64,000 bases of DNA from Keguizhuia sedimenti (GTDB taxonomy: Bacteria; Pseudomonadota; Gammaproteobacteria; Burkholderiales; Burkholderiaceae_D), in assembly GCA_030715135.1 (NCBI GenBank), contig JAUYVH010000015.1, positions 1 to 64,000 on the forward strand, in the 5' to 3' direction. Under the pieces are notes generated by a model, which was not told the origin of the DNA, made no database searches, and was given only the letters and a program-made list of their open reading frames with translations. The position numbers and the translations under genes were made by a program. This document shows, in pieces, positions 25,926 to 34,657 of the stretch (positions within the stretch are counted from its first letter, which is position 1; every line of letters begins with the position of its first letter).

Positions 25926-27023
25926 ATGAAAAAGCCAGAACGTTTCAAACCCAATCTTCCTGCAAAAGGCCGCGGCGCAGTGACGAATGAGCGCAGCCGC
26001 TATGAAGCGTGGCGCAGAGAGGCGGACGGCGAGTTTATCGACTCGCAAGCCTGGAGCGAAGAAGCGCCGCCAAAGCTGAAAACGGTCGTCTGGCTGCAGC
26101 AAGCCAAAAGCATCATTGCGACCAACGCATCGCCCGACATTCCATTTGACGCATCCATTAATCCTTATCAGGGATGCGAGCACGGCTGCATCTATTGCTA
26201 TGCGCGTCCGACCCATGCCTATCTTGGCCATTCTCCTGGCCTGGACTTTGAAACCAAGCTGTATGCAAAGGAAAATGCGGCAGCGTTATTGGAAAAGGAG
26301 CTCGCCAAGCCGAGTTATGTACCGAAACTGATTGTGCTTGGGGCGAACACGGACCCGTATCAGCCCATTGAACGCGAGCACGCCATTTCCCGCTCGATTC
26401 TTGACATCATGGACCGCCATAACCATCCTGTTGCCATCACCACGAAGTCAGGCCTGATTACCCGCGATATCGATATCTTGTCGCGCCTGGCGGCTAATCA
26501 GCTAGTGCGCGTATATATATCTGTAACTAGTCTCAACAACGATGTGTCCCGCACCCTGGAGCCGCGTGCCAGCTCCCCTGCAAGACGGCTCGACGCCATC
26601 CGCAAGCTTTCCGAAGCCGGCATACCAACCGGTGTCTTGATTGCCCCGGTCATTCCGGGCATCACGGATGTGGAGCTCGAAGCAATTGTGGAAGCCATCG
26701 CTGCCGCCGGTGCCGCCAGCGCAGCGTACATTCCTATTCGACTGCCGCGGGAAGTGGCCGACTTGTTCACAGAATGGCTGCAGGAACATTACCCATTGCG
26801 CGCCAAACACGTTGAACACCTCATCTCGGAGATGCGGGGCGGCCAGCTCTACGATTCAGCGTTTGGCACACGCATGACGGGAACCGGTGTATTTGCCGAC
26901 TTGCTGCGCCAGCGTTTTCAGCTGGCTTGCAAGCGCCATGGCATCAACGCGAAGCGAGAACTACCGTTTCGCACGGATTTGTTCTCGCGTCCTGCAAATA
27001 CTTCCCAGTTAAGCCTGTTTTAG
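25926..27023 (+). CDS. PA0069-family radical SAM protein (SplB-like)
   Basis: Predicted [4Fe-4S] radical SAM enzyme of 365 residues, related to spore photoproduct lyase. The cluster motif CEHGCIYC is at residues 84-91 and the preceding NPYQGC is typical of this family. Further motifs include LGANTDPYQPIER and TKSGLITRDID. The ATG at 25926 is chosen because a longer frame (from 25848) would run through the LexA box. A near-perfect LexA box directly upstream indicates SOS control, which fits a DNA-repair-type role; the actual substrate is unknown. Confidence 0.87.
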   Translation: MKKPERFKPNLPAKGRGAVTNERSRYEAWRREADGEFIDSQAWSEEAPPKLKTVVWLQQAKSIIATNASPDIPFDASINPYQGCEHGCIYCYARPTHAYLGHSPGLDFETKLYAKENAAALLEKELAKPSYVPKLIVLGANTDPYQPIEREHAISRSILDIMDRHNHPVAITTKSGLITRDIDILSRLAANQLVRVYISVTSLNNDVSRTLEPRASSPARRLDAIRKLSEAGIPTGVLIAPVIPGITDVELEAIVEAIAAAGAASAAYIPIRLPREVADLFTEWLQEHYPLRAKHVEHLISEMRGGQLYDSAFGTRMTGTGVFADLLRQRFQLACKRHGINAKRELPFRTDLFSRPANTSQLSLF

Positions 27024-27106
27024 TGCCTATCGCTTTGGTAACCTAAGAAGGCAATCTCCGTCTGACTAAGCCTTTAGCCCACAAAATTCATTTTGTGAAA
27101 TTAGGT

Positions 27107-27685
27107 TCAGTCTTGCTGCATGCGCTTGCCAATTTCATTCCCCAGATAGCCGCCACCAATTACGCCAGCCACTGTTGCCAGCTTCTTGCCATTACCGCCC
27201 CCAATCTGGTTGCCAATCAAGCCACCTACCACTGCACCCGTTGCAATGCCAACGACTGAGGGTTGCGCCGGTGCCGGCGCTTGGGCTACCGGCGCGTTAT
27301 AGACCGGTTGCTGATAAGCCGGCTGCTGCGCCACCGGTGCTTGGGCATACTGTTGCGGCTCTGCGTGACTGACCTTTTTCGGTGCCGCGCGGTGCTCCAC
27401 ATATTTGTGATGAACAATCGTCTTGTGGTGTACCACTTCTTTGGCTGGAGCTTTGGTTGGCGCTTCAGCGACCTGTGCAACAGGTGCGCCAACTTGTGGG
27501 GCTGGCGATAACGCAGTTGCTGGTGGGGTGGCTGCAGCAGCGACGGGTGCTGGCTGGGTGGAGCTATGGGAGCTTGGCAGTATCCCGGTTATTGCAGCAA
27601 CCCCCACCAGACTAACAAGAATCACTGACGCCGCTGCACCGGCTACTAATGGATGAATACGGTTAGAAACGGTTGCTGCTTGCAT
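27107..27685 (-). CDS. Glycine-zipper 2TM surface/periplasmic protein
   Basis: Protein of 192 residues with an N-terminal membrane anchor (about 12-36), a long Ala/Pro/Gln-rich linker with His-rich stretches (VVHHKTIVHHKYVEH), and a C-terminal glycine-zipper domain (IATGAVVGGLIGNQIGGGNG and IGGGYLGNEIGKRM). This architecture is common in SlyB/OmpA-like glycine-zipper 2TM proteins of the envelope. The ATG at 27685 has GGGAAAA upstream. The linker suggests it spans the periplasm. Monocistronic. Confidence 0.8.
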   Translation of the reverse strand: MQAATVSNRIHPLVAGAAASVILVSLVGVAAITGILPSSHSSTQPAPVAAAATPPATALSPAPQVGAPVAQVAEAPTKAPAKEVVHHKTIVHHKYVEHRAAPKKVSHAEPQQYAQAPVAQQPAYQQPVYNAPVAQAPAPAQPSVVGIATGAVVGGLIGNQIGGGNGKKLATVAGVIGGGYLGNEIGKRMQQD

Positions 27686-28420
27686 CTTAATTTTCCCTTT
27701 GATTAAATGCACGTTACTTCGTGTATGTGGCCAATATACCTATAGGGTTCTTTGCGTTGTTGCTCGAAGCTGTATCACTCGTAAGCATCTGTAAGAGGCC
27801 ACACTAAACAGTCAGTTTAATTAACATCCTCCCTGAATTTAGGCAGAAGATTCCTGTTGCCAGACGGCGGTGTCCCGGCCATATTGGTAGCAAACAGCCA
27901 AATGGCTTATCTGGCACGGCTCAAATTCTCTTATGAGAATTATCGTGTTTTTTATGTTGACCTGATCGAAGCCATCAATTAGCTCAGCCACTAATAGCAT
28001 GTCGGACAACTCACTTAGTGGCCTTCCTTATTGGCCTTCGTTTAGTGGCTTAACTGCTGCGTCATCTTTGTTCTGCTTTTCAACGCGCCTTGAGCGGCCT
28101 AACTCCATTAATTCCCGAGCCGCTTATCCAGAGGAATTTCGAAGCACTGCTCTATAGCCGTCAGTACGCTGCACAGAATGTGGCAGATTTTTACGCGATA
28201 GTAGCGTCTGGAACAACGTGGATCTTTCAAGGAATTCCACAGTACTTGATCGTGCCTATTGCCGAGAGGTGTCATTGAATGTTTGCCAAAAGTTTCTGTT
28301 GATCTTCACTTCATCTTGTTCAGCCCGCAACTCAACACACTTAAGTGATGAACCACATGCTCGCAAAGATGGGTAATTAAAAACTTTTTGTGCAGGAAAG
28401 GATCTCGCGTACGTTGCCAT
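27686..28420. other. 735-base region without a supported gene
   Basis: Contains imperfect short repeats of the form TTAGTGGCCTT/TTATTGGCCTT/TTAGTGGCTT at about 28013-28050. A 62-codon frame at 28090-28278 has no ribosome site and no recognisable content. Otherwise nothing is seen. Confidence 0.4.
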
Positions 28421-29701
28421 TCAAGTATCGGCTCCCCATATGCGATCTGACGTTTTGTTGATGATGTGAGAGACAGTTTGCTGTAAGCGCCCGATCATCA
28501 CTTCCCCGGCGTGATTGACGTGGGGCAGGATCATCTCTGCGGCTTGTGGAATGGATTGGCCAACCAGATCAGCCATCTCGCGCGCGATTTTGAGAAGATA
28601 CCCGGATTTGATATCAAGCGTTTCTGCCAGCGCGATAATATGGCCTTTCTTTAAACGACCCGGCGAAAATTCGCCGCCTATGCTGAAGGCAAAATTGTTC
28701 GACAGACCGGAGTACATTTGCGTGCACATCAAGTCATAGAAGGGCGCCAGGCGCAACCCTTCGTCGGTCGCAATCAAGGAAAGATTCTTGGTGTGACTGT
28801 CATTATTTCCCACATATAGATTGAAAAACAGCCAGCGCAGCAGGTTTTTTAAATCAACCGCTTGCCTTGCCGACTTTTCCTTCAATAGGAAGTAGCACTC
28901 TGCGAAAGTGGGTCCCTTGTCGTGTTCGTATTTGATATCAGACGGCTTGCCCAGTAACTGGCAGAAGTCAGCCTGCCAGAGCTTTCTCAGGCTGCCATCT
29001 GGCTGCTTGACGCGGTCATAGCGCTCCACCATGCATGCTTTGACGATGGGCTGATAGAAGACATGTGCGCATGGCAAGCCACTCAATCTGGCCGCGGTCA
29101 TCACGATCGTTTCATTGGCCGCTGTCGCAAAAAGTTTTGCCGCACCATGAACAATGTCCGGTTTGACGATGTGGGTGGACGGTGTGGCTCCCAATGGATA
29201 AAGCGGGCTTCCGTCATCGTCAATCGATAAAAGCAGTTTGAACTGGGCTCCTGAGATCGACAGTCGCGGCTTTGGCAGCTTATTGTCGATTTCCTTGAAT
29301 TCGTCCTGTGGCTCCGTGCCGTTGGCATGGATGAGGCTGTCGATTTCCTGCCACGTCATCTTCTGAAAGCTCGGCTTTTCTGGCGCTTCCCCTGGCAACA
29401 GTAGTGCGATGGAACCAGCCGTGTCGCCTCCGACCCTGGCGAGCATGCCAAAGACCGTAGATACCTGGTACTTTAAACTGATCAGCTTGCGTTGCTCCCC
29501 TTCCGGAAGAAGGTTTTCGAAGAAGGCATAGACAAACGCGGAGTCATTGCGTCCCTCTTGCAAAGGAATGTCGTCACTCAATGGTCGTGCTTGTGGGTGC
29601 GAGAGCCAGCTTGCATCATAAGCAAACGATATCGGCTCCGTGTCATAGAGAATGCCTACCAGGTCTGTGCCCATGTAAACGGATAGGACGCGGCCGCTCA
29701 T
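28421..29701 (-). CDS. hipA: HipA-type serine/threonine kinase toxin
   Basis: Toxin kinase of 426 residues. Visible family elements: an N-terminal subdomain (about 1-100), the nucleotide-binding SISGAQFKLLLS near 147, HIVKPD near 176, the catalytic GNNDSHTKNLSLI near 294 and the metal-binding FYDLMCT. HipA proteins phosphorylate glutamyl-tRNA synthetase or other targets and cause dormancy. The start overlaps the hipB stop by four bases (ATGA), so translation is coupled with the antitoxin. Full-length compared with E. coli HipA (440). Confidence 0.92.
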   Translation of the reverse strand: MSGRVLSVYMGTDLVGILYDTEPISFAYDASWLSHPQARPLSDDIPLQEGRNDSAFVYAFFENLLPEGEQRKLISLKYQVSTVFGMLARVGGDTAGSIALLLPGEAPEKPSFQKMTWQEIDSLIHANGTEPQDEFKEIDNKLPKPRLSISGAQFKLLLSIDDDGSPLYPLGATPSTHIVKPDIVHGAAKLFATAANETIVMTAARLSGLPCAHVFYQPIVKACMVERYDRVKQPDGSLRKLWQADFCQLLGKPSDIKYEHDKGPTFAECYFLLKEKSARQAVDLKNLLRWLFFNLYVGNNDSHTKNLSLIATDEGLRLAPFYDLMCTQMYSGLSNNFAFSIGGEFSPGRLKKGHIIALAETLDIKSGYLLKIAREMADLVGQSIPQAAEMILPHVNHAGEVMIGRLQQTVSHIINKTSDRIWGADT

Positions 29702-29958
29702 TTATTGAGCCCTTTCTTTTTAACGATGATTTCCAGACCTAACAGGTCGAGCGTGTCCAAAAGCATCTGGGCTCGTATGGTTGGCTTTCCTTTTTCCAAA
29801 TCCACAATGAAGCGCACGCCGCAATTGTTCAGCCCTGCCACGTCCGCTTGACCCAGGCCTTGCTCCTTGCGCGCCATCGCGGCCATTTCTCCGATATCGA
29901 GGACTGTCCTGACTGTTTTCTGATCAGGAAGCTTTTTACTAAACGGAGTATTTTTCAT
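29698..29958 (-). CDS. hipB: HipB-type antitoxin, XRE helix-turn-helix
   Basis: DNA-binding antitoxin of 86 residues. The helix-turn-helix runs from about residue 21 to 73 (IGEMAAMARKEQGLGQADVA then VRFIVDLEKGKPTIR). It should bind both HipA and the operators just upstream: three copies of TTTACCGATCGGTAAA or a close variant, the nearest 26 bases before the ATG. AAGG lies upstream of the start codon. Confidence 0.9.
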   Translation of the reverse strand: MKNTPFSKKLPDQKTVRTVLDIGEMAAMARKEQGLGQADVAGLNNCGVRFIVDLEKGKPTIRAQMLLDTLDLLGLEIIVKKKGLNK

Positions 29959-29983
29959 GTCAGGATTGCCTTAAGGCGAAAAT

Positions 29984-30100
29984 ATTTACCGATCGGTAAA
30001 TAATAACAGAGGCTGTCTAAATTTCAACCTGAATTTACCGAGCGGTAAACTTCTTGCGAGAATGCGTTGTTCTTACATTTAATTTACCGATCGGTAAATT
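29984..30100. promoter_or_regulatory. Three phased palindromic operators of hipBA
   Basis: TTTACCGATCGGTAAA at 29985-30000, TTTACCGAGCGGTAAA at 30034-30049, and TTTACCGATCGGTAAA at 30083-30098 (extended to a 20-base perfect palindrome at 30081-30100). Their centres are exactly 49 bases apart. They are the natural binding sites for HipB. Confidence 0.85.
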
Positions 30101-30550
30101 ACACTTGGCATTGAAACGCGCAAGGAATCTATAAAAGGGCTGTAATCCCATCTTCGCAGTTACACTGAATAATCATTACAGTTCGAGTTTGACTTTGACG
30201 ATTTACTGCCTAGAAGCCTACAAGACATTTTAGTAATTCTTTACACCAACATACTTCTGTAAAAGCTTTTTCTCTTGTGCACACTATTTCCATCTGCTAC
30301 TCCCTTGATAATGGGTCGGAAATGCCGATGAAGCTGATCGATAAGGCGATCGAATTTGCCATGCGCAATCATGGGAAAATTGTGGCCCTTGTCGGTCTCA
30401 AAGCCACGTCAGTATTTTGGTGAAAGCACGGAAGCGGTCAGCGCCGGCGACATACAAGAGGAAAAACCAAGAGCGAGGCGATACAGGTGTCAACTTATTC
30501 CCTTGGTTTTGTTATCATGAGTTGCACTATCAGCTAACTATGCGGAATAA
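30101..30550. other. 450-base region upstream of ktrA with possible gene-start remnant
   Basis: From the ATG at 30322 or 30328 a 33-codon frame reads MKLIDKAIEFAMRNHGKIVA and soon stops. The pattern resembles the first cytoplasmic/transmembrane segment of heavy-metal RND pumps (CzcA/CusA type), so it may be a fragment, but this is weak. Nothing else is recognised. Confidence 0.3.
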
Positions 30551-31201
30551 ATGAAGTGCACTGTCACAGTAATCGGGCTTGGCAATTTCGGCTCCACCAT
30601 TGCGCTGGAATTGACCAACTTAAGGCAGGATGTCATTGGCATCGACACGAACGCGAGCAGAGTCAATGATATTGCTGACCATATCAGTCAAGCTGTGGTC
30701 GCAGATGCCCGCGATGAGCGTGTACTGCGGGAACTGGGGGTACATGAGTCTGATGTAGTTGTGGTGGCAATCGGTGAAGAGATCGAAGCCAGCATTCTTG
30801 CCACGCTCTTGGTCAAGAGCATGCCCAAGCCCAAAGTATGGGTGAAAGCATTGAACCATCACCATCATCGGATACTGGAAAAATTAGGTGCCGACCAGAT
30901 TGTGCACCCCGAGCATGAAATGGGGTTACGGGTAGCACGTGCATTAATTTATCCGGAAGTCGTCGACTATATCAGCTTGGGTAATGACTATTTCAACGTA
31001 GAAGTTCGAGCTTCCGAGCGCTTGGTCGGACAAACGATTGATGCGCTGAACCTCGATGCCAACGGCATTCGCTGCTTGTTAATCAAGCATCAGGAGCAGA
31101 TCATTCTGCCTCCTTTAGATCATTACAAGTTTGAATTTGGTGACCAGCTGATCTTGCTGGGCACATTAAGCAACCTGCGCAAAATCTCCAAGCACCTATG
31201 A
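30551..31201 (+). CDS. ktrA: KtrA/TrkA-type potassium uptake regulatory subunit
   Basis: Cytosolic RCK protein of 216 residues that gates the KtrB potassium channel. The Rossmann RCK_N domain has GLGNFGS at 9-15 with acidic Asp32 at the end of the second strand (VIGIDTNASR) for nucleotide binding; the RCK_C domain covers about 135-216. The stop overlaps the ktrB start by four bases (ATGA), so the genes are translationally coupled. Confidence 0.9.
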   Translation: MKCTVTVIGLGNFGSTIALELTNLRQDVIGIDTNASRVNDIADHISQAVVADARDERVLRELGVHESDVVVVAIGEEIEASILATLLVKSMPKPKVWVKALNHHHHRILEKLGADQIVHPEHEMGLRVARALIYPEVVDYISLGNDYFNVEVRASERLVGQTIDALNLDANGIRCLLIKHQEQIILPPLDHYKFEFGDQLILLGTLSNLRKISKHL

Positions 31202-32560
31202 GAGAAGCTTCGCCTTCCGTTCTGTCCATTGAGCATGCGAAACGACAGATTCTGGAATTGACGCCCCCACAGGCGCTGATTCTTTCGTTCATTGGATTGT
31301 CGCTGCTTGGCACAGTGCTTTTGAAACTCCCTATTGCCAGTACACAACCGACAACGTGGATGCAGGCGCTCTTTACCGCCGTCTCCGCTGCTACCGTAAC
31401 TGGCCTGGCTGTGGTAGATACCGGCACGCATTTCACGCTATTTGGCCAATCCGTCTTGCTTATTTTGATACAACTTGGGGGGGCTTGGCCTCATGACATT
31501 CGGCATTTTTCTGCTGAATTTCTCCGGTAGTCAAATAACGATGCGCCACCGTGCGGCGTTGAGCGAGGCATTGAACCAGACAAACCAAGGCGACCTGTGG
31601 CGGACTTTGCGGTTAATGCTGGGTTTTACAGTGGTTATGGAGCTTACCGGCACGATGTTGCTGGCATCTCTTTGGGTACCGCAAATGGGGTGGTCGAGCG
31701 GCTTGTATTACAGTTTTTTTCACGCGGTGTCGGCATTCAATAATGCCGGCTTTGGCTTGGCTGCAGATAGCCTGACGGGATATGTTGGCAATCCCTTGGT
31801 CAATAGTGTGATCAGCATGCTTTTTATCTTGGGCGGCCTTGGATTTATCGTCGTTGCCGACATGTTGAACAAAAGGCGCTTCCAAGAATATGCCTTGCAC
31901 ACCAAGGTCATGCTCATTGCCACCGTGGTGATCAATGCGGTAGCAATGCTCGCAATCCTGATGCTCGAACATGGCAACCCTAATACCCTTGGCGCGTTAA
32001 ACGAGCCCTCAGATAAGCTCTGGGCGGCCTGGTTCCAGGCTGTCGTACCGCGCACTGCAGGCTTCAATACCGTTGACATTGCTGCACTCTATCCATCGAC
32101 CGCATTTTTAATGATGGGGCTCATGTTTATAGGCGGTGGTAGTGGCTCCACAGCCAGCGGCATCAAGCTCAGCACCTTTGTGATCCTCCTGCTGGCCACC
32201 CGAACTTTTTTGCGGCAACAAGAGAGGCCGGTGATCTTTGGCAGAAGCTTGTCGGCGCGAATTGTTACCAAGGCATTGGCCACGACGATTATTTCGCTTT
32301 TCTGCGTCATTTCCGGGACATTTTTGCTTGCAATGATCGAACCAGGCGACTTTTTGAATTTGGCGTTTGAGGCAGTATCAGCGTTCGGTACGGTCGGAAT
32401 GTCGCGCGGAGTAACGGCCAATCTTTCTGCTGCAGGTCAGGTCATTATTATGGTGCTCATGCTCATAGGACGAGTTGGCCCATTAACGTTTGCCTTCCTG
32501 ATTGCAAATCGTCCTGGAGAAAGAATCAGGTATCCAGACGGGCAGATCAGTGTTGGATGA
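31198..32560 (+). pseudogene. ktrB: KtrB potassium transporter, frameshifted at a G7 tract
   Basis: Membrane subunit of a Na+-dependent K+ uptake system. Four selectivity-filter repeats are readable: TVTGLAVVDTG, AFNNAGFG, RTAGFNTVD and FGTVGMSRG. The reading frame is broken at 31477-31483, a run of seven G: frame one reads LIQLGGAWPH and stops at 31530, while the correct continuation IQLGGLGLMTFGIFLLNFSG needs six G. With one G less, a normal protein of about 450 residues results. This may be a sequencing error, phase variation or a true mutation. Confidence 0.85.
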
Positions 32561-32642
32561 CGTTGCCGTGGGCATTGAATAATACGATTCACTGCCGAAC
32601 GAACAGTATTCCTATCCAGAAGAAATGGAACTTGAGAGTAAA

Positions 32643-33038
32643 TCAAATACGAGGGCCAATAACCAAATGCCAAAAAGCCCACACAATGGCAATCCAGATG
32701 GAAATCACCAACACGATTCCCCATTTCGTGCGGGGCTTGCGCCCTTCCTTTTCCATCCAATCAGATGCTTGACTGCGGCATTCCCCCAGCACATCGACAG
32801 GAATCAGCCTGATCGCCAGCCAAATCAAACCAGGCAAGACCAATGCCTCATCGAGAAAGCCCAGGACAGGGATGAAATCAGGAATGGGATCAATCGGGCT
32901 CAAGGCATAGGCCACCACGAAAACCGATATGGCTTTGGCGATAAAAGGAGTACGCGGATGCTTGTTGGCAAACCAGAGCGTGACGCCATCGCGTTTAAGG
33001 CGACGCGCCCATGTGCGAATTTGCTCAGTGTAAGACAT
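32643..33038 (-). CDS. DUF1232 (YkvA) family membrane protein
   Basis: Protein of 131 residues. The DUF1232 signature is clear: YALSPIDPIPDFIPVLGFLD then EALVLPGLIWLAIRLIP (residues 43-80), followed by a final membrane helix (WGIVLVISIWIAIVWAFWHL). Function of the family is not established. It is convergent with ktrB and not in an operon. Confidence 0.85.
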   Translation of the reverse strand: MSYTEQIRTWARRLKRDGVTLWFANKHPRTPFIAKAISVFVVAYALSPIDPIPDFIPVLGFLDEALVLPGLIWLAIRLIPVDVLGECRSQASDWMEKEGRKPRTKWGIVLVISIWIAIVWAFWHLVIGPRI

Positions 33039-33203
33039 TCCTTCCCCAATTCAGGTATTTTATGTGTATAGCGTTTTAGCCGTTATAGTACCTTGTGCCT
33101 CTGCCATCATAAGCTATAAACAAGACAAATTGGCCCGGGCGGGCACGTCGGAAATTGGACAATACACATAGCACAAAGATCATCGGATTCATGAATGTGC
33201 GCT

Positions 33204-33914
33204 TCAGACAGCCCACATAAACCATATGCTCCAGCATAAAGCGCCAATGGTTGTCAGCACCGCTGCAGTACGAAGAGTGTGCAACTGTGTCCACAGCAAG
33301 AGTCCGGTGATCGACAGCAGAATCAGCGATCCCGCGATGGTATCTGCAAGCAATACCCAGAAGGCGTTGACGCCGACCGACATATGCAGGCGGGTCAATG
33401 TGCCAATCGGTGTAGCATCAATCTGATCCAGTTTGACAAAGCGGTTGCCGACGAAATACTCGGCATTGATAGCACCTTGCGGCCTATGTAGTCCGACGCT
33501 CCACTTTTCCGGCTGCTGCATTGCCAGACCCGACCAGATTACATTCCTGGCAGGCTCCTTCTTAATCAAGGGCGGTGCCACTGGCTTGAACTGCAGATGC
33601 TGCTGGATCCAGGCAGACAGCTCTTGAGGGCTGGCAAACTGCTTGTCCGGCAAGGCCACCTGAACGGTTTTTTGCGCGGTCTTTTCGACCGGAATTTTCA
33701 TGATGGCACGATGGTTCAAAAGGATGCCAGTCACGCCAAACAGCAAGCCAAGCACGGCACCCCATAGTCCCACATACAAGTGTATTTTTCGCAGCCAGGT
33801 CAGAAAAACGGCTTTGCGGCTACGCTTTCGCCGTGCAGGTTCAGCCGGGATCTGCTCTTTGAGCTCGGCTCTCTTTTCTTTCAAAATGTGCGAGGAGATC
33901 CCGGCATTCATCAT
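33204..33914 (-). CDS. PepSY-associated transmembrane protein, iron-uptake operon
   Basis: Inner-membrane protein of 236 residues with PepSY-TM features: a first helix with LRKIHLYVGLWGAVLGLLFG (His in helix, near residue 45), a periplasmic domain, then RLHMSVG and two or three further helices. Such proteins are often linked to TonB receptors and may act in ferric-siderophore reduction. The start codon shares one base with the DUF4198 stop (TGATG), so the two are co-translated as the last genes of the receptor operon. Confidence 0.82.
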   Translation of the reverse strand: MMNAGISSHILKEKRAELKEQIPAEPARRKRSRKAVFLTWLRKIHLYVGLWGAVLGLLFGVTGILLNHRAIMKIPVEKTAQKTVQVALPDKQFASPQELSAWIQQHLQFKPVAPPLIKKEPARNVIWSGLAMQQPEKWSVGLHRPQGAINAEYFVGNRFVKLDQIDATPIGTLTRLHMSVGVNAFWVLLADTIAGSLILLSITGLLLWTQLHTLRTAAVLTTIGALCWSIWFMWAV

Positions 33915-34645
33915 CAGTCCTCAACCGGTTTGGGTGGTACCGCAGGTCCAGAATCTGCGCCTTTCGTCTTAACAAACGAATAAGTAAAGTGATTGCGCAA
34001 GGCCTCATACTTGCTGCCGCCAAACTCGCCCGGTGTCTTATCGACATGCAGCACATGCAAGACATACTGCCCGCGCCAAGGCGTATTGATCTCTACTGCG
34101 CCATTCGCATCCGTTTTATGCTCCTGTAGCCAGGTATTCGGGGCAATGACTTCCAGCTTCGCGTTGGCAAGCGGCTGGCCGCGGTACAGCAACCGGTACC
34201 GCTGCTCGCTGATTTGCTTCAGATCGACTGGGAGCAAGGAGGAAGTATTGGCCTCTTTGTCGGCAATCGGCTTGCCATAGCGGGCGTAATAGTTCGACTT
34301 GGCAAAACCTAGCCCATACTGGGTCAGGTCCTTTACCTCGGTGGATTCCTCCGCTACCGAGACGAGCGATGCGTTGCCGGCGGCAAGCACAAGGAAATAC
34401 TCGCTTTTGCGTTCAATTGCGGCATTAGTCGGTGCGGCACCCGGCTGCCTTTGCAGAAATGCCTTGGGATTATGGATATTGTCCAGCTTTCCCGGACTTT
34501 TTTCCTTCAACAGCATATCAGGCTCGCCGAAATACACCCGGCTTTCCGCTTTGCCGGGCTCAATCCATAAATAATGCGCCTGCGCTGCGCCTGCCAGCAG
34601 CAAGCACATCAACCCTATACCTCGGGTGACCATATCGGTTCGCAT
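33914..34645 (-). CDS. DUF4198 periplasmic protein, iron/metal uptake operon
   Basis: Periplasmic protein of 243 residues with a signal peptide (MRTDMVTRGIGLMCLLLAGA, cleavage near AQA-H). The mature protein starts HYLWIEP and contains a beta-rich domain (KLEVIAPNTWLQEHKTDANG) typical of DUF4198, which is found beside metal-uptake receptors. It lies 12 bases after the TonB receptor, so it is in the same operon. Substrate specificity is unknown. Confidence 0.82.
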   Translation of the reverse strand: MRTDMVTRGIGLMCLLLAGAAQAHYLWIEPGKAESRVYFGEPDMLLKEKSPGKLDNIHNPKAFLQRQPGAAPTNAAIERKSEYFLVLAAGNASLVSVAEESTEVKDLTQYGLGFAKSNYYARYGKPIADKEANTSSLLPVDLKQISEQRYRLLYRGQPLANAKLEVIAPNTWLQEHKTDANGAVEINTPWRGQYVLHVLHVDKTPGEFGGSKYEALRNHFTYSFVKTKGADSGPAVPPKPVED

Positions 34646-34657
34646 GATATTGTCCTG

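Noticed and set aside
28090-28278. 62-codon plus-strand frame
   Set aside because: No ribosome binding site, no known family and no supporting context.
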